This document shows positions 57,234-64,000 of a stretch of 64,000 nucleotides of DNA, one piece after another (position 1 is the first letter of the stretch; each line of letters begins with the position of its first letter). A program made the translations under genes and the position numbers. The notes under the pieces are model-generated. The model worked only from the letters and a program-made list of their open reading frames with translations. It searched no databases and was not told where the DNA came from. Source of the DNA: Polynucleobacter hallstattensis. Its GTDB lineage: Bacteria; Pseudomonadota; Gammaproteobacteria; Burkholderiales; Burkholderiaceae. The DNA lies in NCBI RefSeq assembly GCF_018881835.1, contig NZ_JACVPO010000001.1:868001-932000 (forward strand). The letters are read 5' to 3'.

Positions 57234-59065
57234 TGTGCGGAATTGTTGGCGCAGCATCGCGTAAGAACATTGTTGAGGTTTTAATTGAAGGCTTACGTCG
57301 TCTTGAGTACCGCGGCTATGATTCTTGTGGCTTTGCCGTAATTAATGGTGATGATGCCAAGCATCCGATCGAGCGTGCACGTACTACAGCTCGTGTCTCG
57401 GAGTTGGCAGAGCAGGGTAAGGATTTTCATGGCACCTTAGGGATTGCGCATACCCGCTGGGCAACGCACGGTAAGCCGGATACACAAAATGCCCATCCCC
57501 ATATTTCTAGTGGATTGATTGCCGTGGTTCATAACGGCATTATTGAAAACTACGAATCACTACGCACTGAGTTGAAATCAGCAGGTTATGTATTTACTTC
57601 AGAAACTGATACTGAAGTCATTGCGCATCTAATTCATCAAGCCTATGTATCCAGTAAGCAGGTAGATTTAGTTGCTTCAGTCCGTTCTGTATTGCCGCGA
57701 CTTCATGGCGCTTATGCGATTGGCGTGATTGCACAAGATCGACCAAATATTTTGGTGGGCGCGCGTGTTGGCTCTCCATTGGTTGTCGCTCTTGGTGAAA
57801 ATGAAAACTTCCTTGCTTCCGATGCTTTAGCACTTGCTGGTCGTGCGCACTCCATGATGTATTTGGAGGAAGGCGATGTTGCCATTCTGAAGGCAGAGAG
57901 GGTTGAGATCATTGATCAAGCGGGTAAGACAGCACAGCGTGAGCAAAAGCCTATGCCAGCTCAAGCTGACTCCGTGGACTTGGGCCCTTACCAGCATTAC
58001 ATGCAAAAAGAGATTTTTGAGCAGCCCAGAGCAATTGGTGACACGCTTGCCAATATTGCTAGCTTTGGTCCGGAACTCTTTAACGCTGACCCCGAGCAGT
58101 GGAAAAAGTTTGATCAAATTTTGATCTTAGCCTGTGGTACTAGTTACTACTCTGCTTGTGTTGCTAAATATTGGCTGGAGGATTTGGCGGGCATTCCGAC
58201 TCAGGTTGAGATTGCTAGTGAATATCGCTACCGCACCACCGTACCGAATCCCAATACGTTAATTGTGGTGGTTTCCCAGTCTGGTGAGACTGCCGATACT
58301 TTGGCAGCATTGCGCCACGCACAGTCTTTGGGGCATCAATATACTCTGGCGATCTGTAATGTAGCGAGTAGTGCCATGGTTCGCGAAACCAATTGGAATT
58401 TCTTAACCAAGGCCGGAATTGAGATTGGCGTGGCTTCTACTAAAGCATTTACAACTCAGTTAGTCGCCCTTTATCTATTGACCGTTTCATTAGCTAAGCG
58501 CGCAGGAAAAGTAAGCCCCGAAAGAGAGAAAGAGCTCTTGCGTGACTTGCGCCATTTACCAAAAGCTTTGCATGCGGTGTTAGCTCTTGAGCCTCAGATC
58601 ATTGCTTGGAGTACAGCATTTGCTAAGTGCGAAAACGCTTTATTCCTAGGGCGCGGCATGCACTATCCGATTGCTCTTGAAGGCGCTCTTAAGCTAAAAG
58701 AGATTTCATATATTCATGCCGAAGCCTATCCAGCAGGTGAGTTAAAGCACGGACCCTTAGCGCTGGTTACTGACAAGATGCCGGTGGTCACCGTAGCACC
58801 TAAGGATGACCTATTGGAAAAGCTCAAATCCAATATGCAAGAGGTTAAAGCCCGTGGTGGAAACCTGTATGTCTTTGCTGACCAAGATACCGAGATCACT
58901 AGTAGCGAAGGTATCAATGTGATTCGTTTGCCTGAACACTACGGCAATCTTTCGCCAATACTGCATGTAGTTCCATTGCAGCTCTTGGCGTATCACACTG
59001 CTTGTGCTCTAGGCACTGATGTCGATAAGCCACGCAATCTGGCAAAGAGTGTTACCGTGGAGTGA
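57233..59065 (+). CDS. glmS: Glucosamine-fructose-6-phosphate aminotransferase
   Basis: A 610-residue enzyme making glucosamine-6-phosphate from fructose-6-P and glutamine. Cys2 in MCGIVGAAS is the glutaminase nucleophile; [11 protein letters not shown] and HNGIIENYE follow. Two SIS domains carry [14 protein letters not shown] and [13 protein letters not shown], and the C-terminus ends [13 protein letters not shown]. Together with glmU it supplies UDP-GlcNAc. No glmS ribozyme is expected or seen. Confidence 0.97.
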   Translation: MCGIVGAASRKNIVEVLIEGLRRLEYRGYDSCGFAVINGDDAKHPIERARTTARVSELAEQGKDFHGTLGIAHTRWATHGKPDTQNAHPHISSGLIAVVHNGIIENYESLRTELKSAGYVFTSETDTEVIAHLIHQAYVSSKQVDLVASVRSVLPRLHGAYAIGVIAQDRPNILVGARVGSPLVVALGENENFLASDALALAGRAHSMMYLEEGDVAILKAERVEIIDQAGKTAQREQKPMPAQADSVDLGPYQHYMQKEIFEQPRAIGDTLANIASFGPELFNADPEQWKKFDQILILACGTSYYSACVAKYWLEDLAGIPTQVEIASEYRYRTTVPNPNTLIVVVSQSGETADTLAALRHAQSLGHQYTLAICNVASSAMVRETNWNFLTKAGIEIGVASTKAFTTQLVALYLLTVSLAKRAGKVSPEREKELLRDLRHLPKALHAVLALEPQIIAWSTAFAKCENALFLGRGMHYPIALEGALKLKEISYIHAEAYPAGELKHGPLALVTDKMPVVTVAPKDDLLEKLKSNMQEVKARGGNLYVFADQDTEITSSEGINVIRLPEHYGNLSPILHVVPLQLLAYHTACALGTDVDKPRNLAKSVTVE

Positions 59066-59382
59066 TCCCAACGGGGGTAGTAGAGCTTCAAGGTTTTGCT
59101 GTCAAATTCGAAGTAGTCATCAAAACTCAATCGCTAATGATTGGGGCTTACTCCGATTATCAAAAGGAGCTCTCAGACAGCATTATTCAAATGAGAGATC
59201 AGGAAAAGATGACCTTTAAAAGGATCTCAGAGACTCTTACCCAAAAAGGCTATCGCTCGCCTAGAGGATTCGATTTGAGTGCTGAAAGCGTGTTCTCAGT
59301 CTATAAAAAACGCAAAATTAGAGACGCTAGATTAGGTGCTCAGCCAAAACAGTTTGTTACTGGGTTAAGAGTAATTGGATAG
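59062..59382 (+). CDS. Small protein with recombinase-domain-like HTH segment
   Basis: A 106-residue frame starting GTG inside the glmS stop (GTGA); an ATG at 59137 is an alternative start. The central part, [20 protein letters not shown], then [19 protein letters not shown], fits the 'LR-x-G-x-x-I-A-x-x-L-x-x-x-G-x-x-T-P-R-G' pattern of the DNA-binding domain of large serine recombinases and related HTH proteins. No catalytic resolvase domain is present. It could be a stand-alone DNA-binding protein or a recombinase remnant. It directly precedes the right-hand tonB-like/DUF3147 copy. Confidence 0.5.
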   Translation: MIPTGVVELQGFAVKFEVVIKTQSLMIGAYSDYQKELSDSIIQMRDQEKMTFKRISETLTQKGYRSPRGFDLSAESVFSVYKKRKIRDARLGAQPKQFVTGLRVIG

Positions 59383-59396
59383 TTCCAATTGGAACT
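59381..59396. promoter_or_regulatory. Palindrome AGTTCCAATTGGAACT
   Basis: A perfect 16-bp palindrome overlapping the stop of the preceding small gene, 24 bp before the tonB-like start. An operator or short terminator-like stem; function inferred only from symmetry. It is not present before the left copy. Confidence 0.4.
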
Positions 59397-59417
59397 TATA
59401 TCGGATAAGCTCCTAAG

Positions 59418-60212
59418 TTGATGAAAAAAAAGCCCCCCAGACTCCTTTTTGCGCTCTGGCTATCAATTGCCGTTCATCTTGGGCTAATTCTGTGGTGGGC
59501 TACCTATGAGGGCTTTATCTTTGCTAAACCCAAAGATGTAAATCTCAACATTATTGAGGTTCGACTAGAAGATCCTATTGCTAAAAATAGTAATGATCTA
59601 AATCCTATTCTAGGAAGCGATAAACAACCGGCATCATTAGCGGCACCATCAGCCCCAACTTCGGAAGAGTGGGCATTCGCATCCAAATACACATTAAAAA
59701 ATAGCAAAGGATATCGCCACTCTTTCGGTCAGCAAGTACGAAGTATGATGGGCGCAGCTGTAGAGGGTCCGGACCAAGGGCAAGTCAGATTTAGAATAGA
59801 AATTGCTCCAAATGGAACTCTTGTCAAAGTTGAAACGCTTTGGAAAACTTCTGATAAAGCGGAGCAATTGGCTAGAAGGGCAATGAAGTCTATGCCTGCT
59901 TTGCCACCCACGCCAACAGGCAAATCACTCATCTTTGAAAGAACGATTTCATTTACGCCATTTGCTACAGATGATGCGCCAGTCTATAGAGACGACTGTC
60001 TGCCCGATACACCAGCGTTTAGCAATCCATTTGCCTGGGATGGCAAATCATCCCAAGAAATCAAGAAGAACAAGCCTGCTGAAAAGCTCAGCCCCGAAGC
60101 GTTGGCTGAATGCCTAAAGCAGTTACCTCAAGATTCTATTGATGGCATTACTGCTGAAGCTCAACGGCAACTAGACATATGGAGCTCGGGCAAACTTAAT
60201 CAAAGAAAGTAG
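59418..60212 (+). CDS. TonB/TolA-like energy-transducer protein, copy 2
   Basis: A 264-residue protein of the same length and architecture as the one at 2,635-3,429: N-terminal anchor (residues about 8-28), acidic spacer, TonB_C-like domain (IEIAPNGTLVKVETLWKTSD, then ALPPTPTGK) and an identical C-terminal region with DDCLPDTPAFSNPFAWDGKS. Only a handful of residues differ after position 90, while the first 60 diverge, which points to recent gene conversion or selection on the C-terminus. It is followed by DUF3147 in the same orientation. Confidence 0.75.
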   Translation: MMKKKPPRLLFALWLSIAVHLGLILWWATYEGFIFAKPKDVNLNIIEVRLEDPIAKNSNDLNPILGSDKQPASLAAPSAPTSEEWAFASKYTLKNSKGYRHSFGQQVRSMMGAAVEGPDQGQVRFRIEIAPNGTLVKVETLWKTSDKAEQLARRAMKSMPALPPTPTGKSLIFERTISFTPFATDDAPVYRDDCLPDTPAFSNPFAWDGKSSQEIKKNKPAEKLSPEALAECLKQLPQDSIDGITAEAQRQLDIWSSGKLNQRK

Positions 60213-60245
60213 GTTTCTATACATACGTGTATGCGTATATATGCG

Positions 60246-60262
60246 TAATGTCGGTTTAAGCG
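60246..60262. repeat. Decayed P2 palindrome between tonB-like and DUF3147
   Basis: AATGTCGGTTTAAGCGAGA occupies the place where the left copies have TGTCGTTTTAAACGACA (the P2 palindrome read on the minus strand); three positions have changed. It joins the tonB-like 3' flank to the DUF3147 5' flank, the arrangement that is split at the palindrome in the left region. Confidence 0.65.
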
Positions 60263-60303
60263 AGATTCCTATGATCGGATAACCCACAACACTAAAGGCT
60301 TCT

Positions 60304-60654
60304 ATGGCTTGGATCATTACCAAATACTTATTGACCGCAGGAATAGTTGTATTCATTTCTGAGGTTGCCAAAAGAAGTGATCGACTGGGTGGATTTATTG
60401 CGGCATTGCCACTGATGACACTTTTAACCCTAGTGTGGCTTTATTTTGAAAACCAGCCAGAAGAGAAAATAGCCAATCACGCTTATTACACCTTTTGGTA
60501 CGTGATCCCTACATTGCCGATGTTTCTGCTATTCCCCTATTTACTTCCCAAGCTGGGCTTTTGGCTAACTATGGGGGCAAGCGTAGCGGTATCAGTAATT
60601 TGTTTTGGATTATTTGCCCTAGCGATAAAGGGATTTGGAGTTGAGCTTCTTTAA
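60304..60654 (+). CDS. DUF3147-like small membrane protein, copy 2
   Basis: A 116-residue protein with four hydrophobic segments, nearly identical to the one at 5,471-5,821 for the first 90 residues (one visible change, Y/F in LVWLY-ENQPEE) and divergent in the last helix. It lies 91 bp behind the tonB-like gene, probably on the same transcript. Function unknown; co-occurrence in both loci suggests the two proteins work together. Confidence 0.75.
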   Translation: MAWIITKYLLTAGIVVFISEVAKRSDRLGGFIAALPLMTLLTLVWLYFENQPEEKIANHAYYTFWYVIPTLPMFLLFPYLLPKLGFWLTMGASVAVSVICFGLFALAIKGFGVELL

Positions 60655-60807
60655 TCTTGTCAAGTAGAGTAAGGTTGTCCCCCTCGATGCTTTGTCTAAA
60701 TGAAAAGATAAAATAAAGTGGGGTTGCTAGTGACCCCCGTTCAGAACTCGGACGTTACCGTCGAGTAATTAAATCGGCAGTACGGCTTTGAAAAAGACAA
60801 GAAGTTC

Positions 60808-61671
60808 ATGAAAAAACTCATTGGCATACAAGGTAATGATCAGGGTCACTGGGTTGGCGATGGCTTTCCTGTGCGTACTTTGTTCTTCTATCAAGAGCTG
60901 GGAAAGCAGATGAGCCCATTCTTGATGCTGGACTATGCGGGTCCAGCGGAGTTTCCCGCAACAACTGAACGTAAGGGCGTAGGCTCACACCCTCATCGTG
61001 GTTTTGAAACTGTCACGATCGTATATGAGGGCGAAGTAGCGCATAAGGATTCTACAGGTCAGGGCGGCATCATTGGTCCTGGCGATGTGCAGTGGATGAC
61101 TGCCGGCTCAGGCATCTTGCATGAAGAGTTTCATTCCGAAGGATTTGCCAAAAGTGGCGGAACTTTGAATATGGTGCAGTTGTGGGTAAATCTACCGGCA
61201 AGACTGAAAATGACTAAGCCAAGCTACCAAGCTATTCTGGATAAACAGATTCCTGCGATTAATTTAATGAATGGTGCAGGGCAAGCTCGCATCATCGCTG
61301 GAGAGTTTGATGGCTATCAAGGCCCTGCTCATACCTTCACCCCTATGAATGTGATTGACCTAAAGTTGAAGAAGGGCTCAACCAGCATTTCTGTGCCAGA
61401 AGGCTGGAATGCATCTCTAGTCGTACTGAAGGGTGCCATTGAGGCTGGTGAGGGCATGGTGGCTCAGGATGCCAAGATGTTGATGTTTGATCAGCAAGGT
61501 CAAGATATTGAGGTGAATGTGTTGGAAGACTCTATTGCCCTCCTACTGAGTGGCGAAGCTATTGACGAGCCTATCGTTGGCTACGGACCATTTGTCATGA
61601 ATACCAAAGAAGAGATTACTCAAGCAATGCAGGATTTTAATCGTGGGAGTTTTGGAAGAATCGCCCACTAA
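60808..61671 (+). CDS. Pirin family protein
   Basis: A 287-residue bicupin. The N-terminal cupin has the metal ligands in HPHRGFETVTIVYEGEVAHK (H-x-H ... H) and GILHEEFH; the C-terminal cupin begins near residue 170 (HTFTPMNVIDLKL). Bacterial pirins include quercetin 2,3-dioxygenases and regulators of metabolism; the role here is unknown. The 153 bp in front hold a GGGGT/ACCCC hairpin (about 60721-60738) and no gene. Confidence 0.85.
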   Translation: MKKLIGIQGNDQGHWVGDGFPVRTLFFYQELGKQMSPFLMLDYAGPAEFPATTERKGVGSHPHRGFETVTIVYEGEVAHKDSTGQGGIIGPGDVQWMTAGSGILHEEFHSEGFAKSGGTLNMVQLWVNLPARLKMTKPSYQAILDKQIPAINLMNGAGQARIIAGEFDGYQGPAHTFTPMNVIDLKLKKGSTSISVPEGWNASLVVLKGAIEAGEGMVAQDAKMLMFDQQGQDIEVNVLEDSIALLLSGEAIDEPIVGYGPFVMNTKEEITQAMQDFNRGSFGRIAH

Positions 61672-61817
61672 GAAGATGCTTTGAGTGTAAAAAAATCCGT
61701 TTGACTTCTATGTTTAGCTGTGAACAAAATTTATTATTTAAATCAAGGTGTTACACAGACTGGTTTAGAAAAGTGTGTTCAAATATCTCCTGTAGAAAAG
61801 GATATTTGTCCCACTTC

Positions 61818-63353
61818 ATGTTTGACTCAAAAGATTTTTATACTTTGCGTTTACTCCCGCTACTATCTGCGGGGCTTCTGTCTGCCTGTGCGGTAGGACC
61901 AGACTTCAAGCAGCCAGATGCTCCTAATACATCCAGATATACCGAAACTACAATCTCTCAGAAATTAGCCATCGCACCTGGGGTGCCTGGTGGAACGAAT
62001 CAAGAGTTTATTGAGGGTGCAGATATCGAGGCTCAGTGGTGGGAATTATTTAAGTCACCTGAGTTGGACGTATTGATTAAAAAAGCTTTGCAGCAGAACC
62101 CTAATTTAGGCGTTGCTGATGCTGCGCTCCGTGCGAGCCAAGAAAACGTGAGCGCACAAATTGGTGGACAGTATTTCCCGGCGATTGGTTTAAATGGCGG
62201 TGTCGCTCGGCAGCTACAGCCTTCTGCAATTTATGGTCTGCCTTATGGCTCTGATACCTACAACCTCTATAACGCTTCTGTAAATGTTACATATAAGCTA
62301 GACGTCTTTGGTGGTGCACGCCGCGCAGTTGAAGGTGCGAGAGCGCAAGCAGAGATTGCACAGTTTCAGCTAGAAGGCGCCTATCTTTCTTTGACGGCCA
62401 ATATCGTTACCGGTGCGGTACGAGAAGCTGCTTTGCGTGCACAGATGCAGGCTACCGAAGAAATTTTGAAGGCGCAAACCAATTTAGCTGAGGTAACAGA
62501 AAAGCAATTGGCAATTGGCACAGTCTCTCGAGTGGATGTGACCTCACAAAGAACTTTGGTGTCTAACTCACAAGTCGATTTATTTACGTATGAGCGCAAT
62601 CTTTCGTTTGCGCGCAATCAGTTGGCAGTATTGGTGGGCGAGTTACCTAGTAATGCCAACATTACCAAGTTTGACTTGAAATCTCTGCATTTGCCAGAGA
62701 AGCTGCCACTCTCCATACCATCGAGCTTGGTGCGTCAGCGACCAGACGTGCGCGCAGCAGAAGCGCAACTCAAGGCCACCAATGCTTTAGTAGGCGTTGC
62801 TACTGCCAATTTATTGCCACAATTTAATATCACTGGTGCTATTGGCTCCGCTGCATTAACAAGCTCAGCCTTATTTGGGCCGAATGCCACTCTATGGTCC
62901 ATTGCTGGCGGTATCTTTCAGCCACTCTTTCAGGGTGGACAGTTATTAGCGCAACGACGTGGTGCAATGGCTAATTACGAACAAGCAGTTTTTCAATATC
63001 AAGCTACCGTGCTCAAGGCTTTTCAAGAAGTGGCTGACTCCTTACGTGCTTTAGAAACTGGTGCTCAAGCATTGAAGTCTGCATCAGACGCTGAACGCTA
63101 TGCTTATGAAACTTTAGATTTGGTGCAGCAGCAATACAAGCTCGGCACTGCCAGCTACTTGGCTGTCCTCTATTACCAAAATCAATATCAAATTGCTAAA
63201 GTCAAATCGGTTTCTGCGCAAGCGACCCGATTCTCTGACACAGCAGCATTATTTGCAGCATTGGGCGGCGGTTGGTGGAATCGTACCGGCCCAGCCTTTC
63301 AACCAAAAGCCATAGCGAACAAAGATCAAAATGAAACTTCTGGAAACAATTAA
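61818..63353 (+). CDS. Outer-membrane efflux lipoprotein, NodT/OprM family
   Basis: A 511-residue TolC-like channel of an RND efflux system. The lipobox is LSAC in PLLSAGLLSACAVGPDFKQP; two OEP repeats follow, with LDVFGGARRAVEGARAQ, then LPSSLVRQRPDVRAAEAQLK (the usual 'RPD' motif) and LFQGGQLLAQRRGAM. Start placed at ATG 61818, giving a standard signal; ribosome site weak. The stop lies inside the membrane fusion gene (22-bp overlap), so both form an operon. Confidence 0.85.
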   Translation: MFDSKDFYTLRLLPLLSAGLLSACAVGPDFKQPDAPNTSRYTETTISQKLAIAPGVPGGTNQEFIEGADIEAQWWELFKSPELDVLIKKALQQNPNLGVADAALRASQENVSAQIGGQYFPAIGLNGGVARQLQPSAIYGLPYGSDTYNLYNASVNVTYKLDVFGGARRAVEGARAQAEIAQFQLEGAYLSLTANIVTGAVREAALRAQMQATEEILKAQTNLAEVTEKQLAIGTVSRVDVTSQRTLVSNSQVDLFTYERNLSFARNQLAVLVGELPSNANITKFDLKSLHLPEKLPLSIPSSLVRQRPDVRAAEAQLKATNALVGVATANLLPQFNITGAIGSAALTSSALFGPNATLWSIAGGIFQPLFQGGQLLAQRRGAMANYEQAVFQYQATVLKAFQEVADSLRALETGAQALKSASDAERYAYETLDLVQQQYKLGTASYLAVLYYQNQYQIAKVKSVSAQATRFSDTAALFAALGGGWWNRTGPAFQPKAIANKDQNETSGNN

Positions 63354-64000
63354 AACTAAAGTAACTGCTACTGCAGTTGCCTTATGGACTTGGATGCTAG
63401 CTAAGGCGGTAGAGTGGAAACTTCGCGAGAAGCTCATTGCGCTTTGGGAAAAGATCAAAGGATTTTGGGTACGTTTGCGCGAACGCTTCATGCGCAGCAA
63501 GATTAATGCAAAACTACAATCTATGACACCTTTGGGTCGACGTATGACCATCATGTTGTGCGGTGTATTTTTGTTGTTAGGTTTGATTTTTGGATTTAAC
63601 CAACTCAAGATATTCATGATCAAGTACTTTATTGCTGGCATGGGTTTACCGCCAGCAACGGTTTCTACGATGCTTGTGGAAACTTCAGCATGGCAACCTA
63701 AGTTATCTAGTGTTGGTAATGTGCGTGCATTTCGGGGTGTAGAGCTCAGCACTGAAATTGGCGGCCTTGTGCAAAATGTTTCGATTAGATCGGGCATGGA
63801 TGTTAAAGAGGGTGAGTTGCTGATTAAGTTAAATGATGCATCCGATGTAGCCCAACTTAATTCTTTAAAGGCATTGGCGGACTTGGCTCAAGTGATTAAT
63901 GAGCGCGATAGACAGCAGTTAGAGATTCAGGCGATTAGTAAGAACGTATTCGATACAAGTAAAGCAGATGCAAAGTCTAAGCAGGCTCAGGTGGAACAGC
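63332..64000 (+). CDS. RND efflux periplasmic adaptor (membrane fusion protein), 5' part
   Basis: The frame from ATG 63332 stays open to the window end: 223 residues without a stop. It has a long, basic, amphipathic N-terminal region (residues 1-70, rich in Trp/Lys/Arg: WKLREKLIALWEKIKGFWVR), then a membrane helix (about 71-88, IMLCGVFLLLGLIFGF), the beta-barrel start (TSAWQPKLSSVGNVRAFRGV, the 'V-x-G-x-V' class signature) and the lipoyl/hairpin region (IGGLVQNVSIRSGMDVKEGE). The pump gene should follow outside the window. The long cytoplasmic stretch before the helix is unusual for this family. Confidence 0.85.

Noticed and set aside
63249..63797. Minus-strand frame of 182 codons at the right end
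   Set aside because: It is antisense to the efflux adaptor frame, which is open to the window end and has clear family motifs.

Overview
The window looks like a chromosome segment of a small-genome Burkholderiales bacterium, most likely Polynucleobacter. The basis is gene content and order: mreBCD-mrdA-rodA divergent from gatCAB, dksA-argB-slmA-metXW, a metK / S-adenosylhomocysteine riboswitch / ahcY-metF cluster, a DksA lacking its zinc cysteines, and three LpxL-type acyltransferases. I recognised this from protein and DNA patterns; no database search was possible.

Three regions stand out. (1) Positions 1 to about 9,840 are an accessory region of mostly single genes: CDGSH Fe-S protein, DUF5522, SodC, a TonB-like protein, DM13, lipoproteins, Dps, DUF3147, a His-rich DUF6803 pair, a Tat-exported patatin, a secreted hydrolase and a COG4315 lipoprotein. 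After nearly every gene lies a decayed copy of a same-orientation repeat: R, the 3' end of a tRNA-Phe; T, a terminator hairpin; and in four copies P, about 110 bp with two palindromes, GTCCTTTAAAAGGAC and TGTCGTTTAAAACGACA. (2) Positions 9,900 to 59,065 are ordinary core chromosome: peroxiredoxin, phasin, a solute-binding protein, the can-lpxL-pseudouridine synthase-prfC operon, cell-shape genes, the glutamine amidotransferase, DUF484-xerC, methionine and SAM-cycle genes, and slt-cca-midA-folB-ttcA-glmU-glmS. (3) Positions 59,062 to 60,654 hold a second tonB-like/DUF3147 pair, closely matching the one scattered in the left region. A pirin and the start of an RND efflux operon follow.

The most interesting observation comes from comparing the two tonB-like/DUF3147 loci. 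On the right the genes are adjacent, separated by a decayed form of the 17-bp palindrome. On the left they are 2 kb apart in swapped order, each still abutting an intact or nearly intact copy of that palindrome, and homology between the loci ends at the palindrome. The palindrome therefore behaves as a cassette boundary, and the left region looks like a shuffled array of single-gene cassettes built on a tRNA-Phe-derived repeat. No recombinase for it is visible here.

Other points of note: prfC has no ATG/GTG/TTG start before its P-loop (an ATT codon fits); a MOSC gene carries one in-frame amber codon; Cca has lost its HD motif; a 30-nt perfect inverted repeat precedes the SAH riboswitch; and DUF5522 is a 59-residue gene that length cut-offs would miss.
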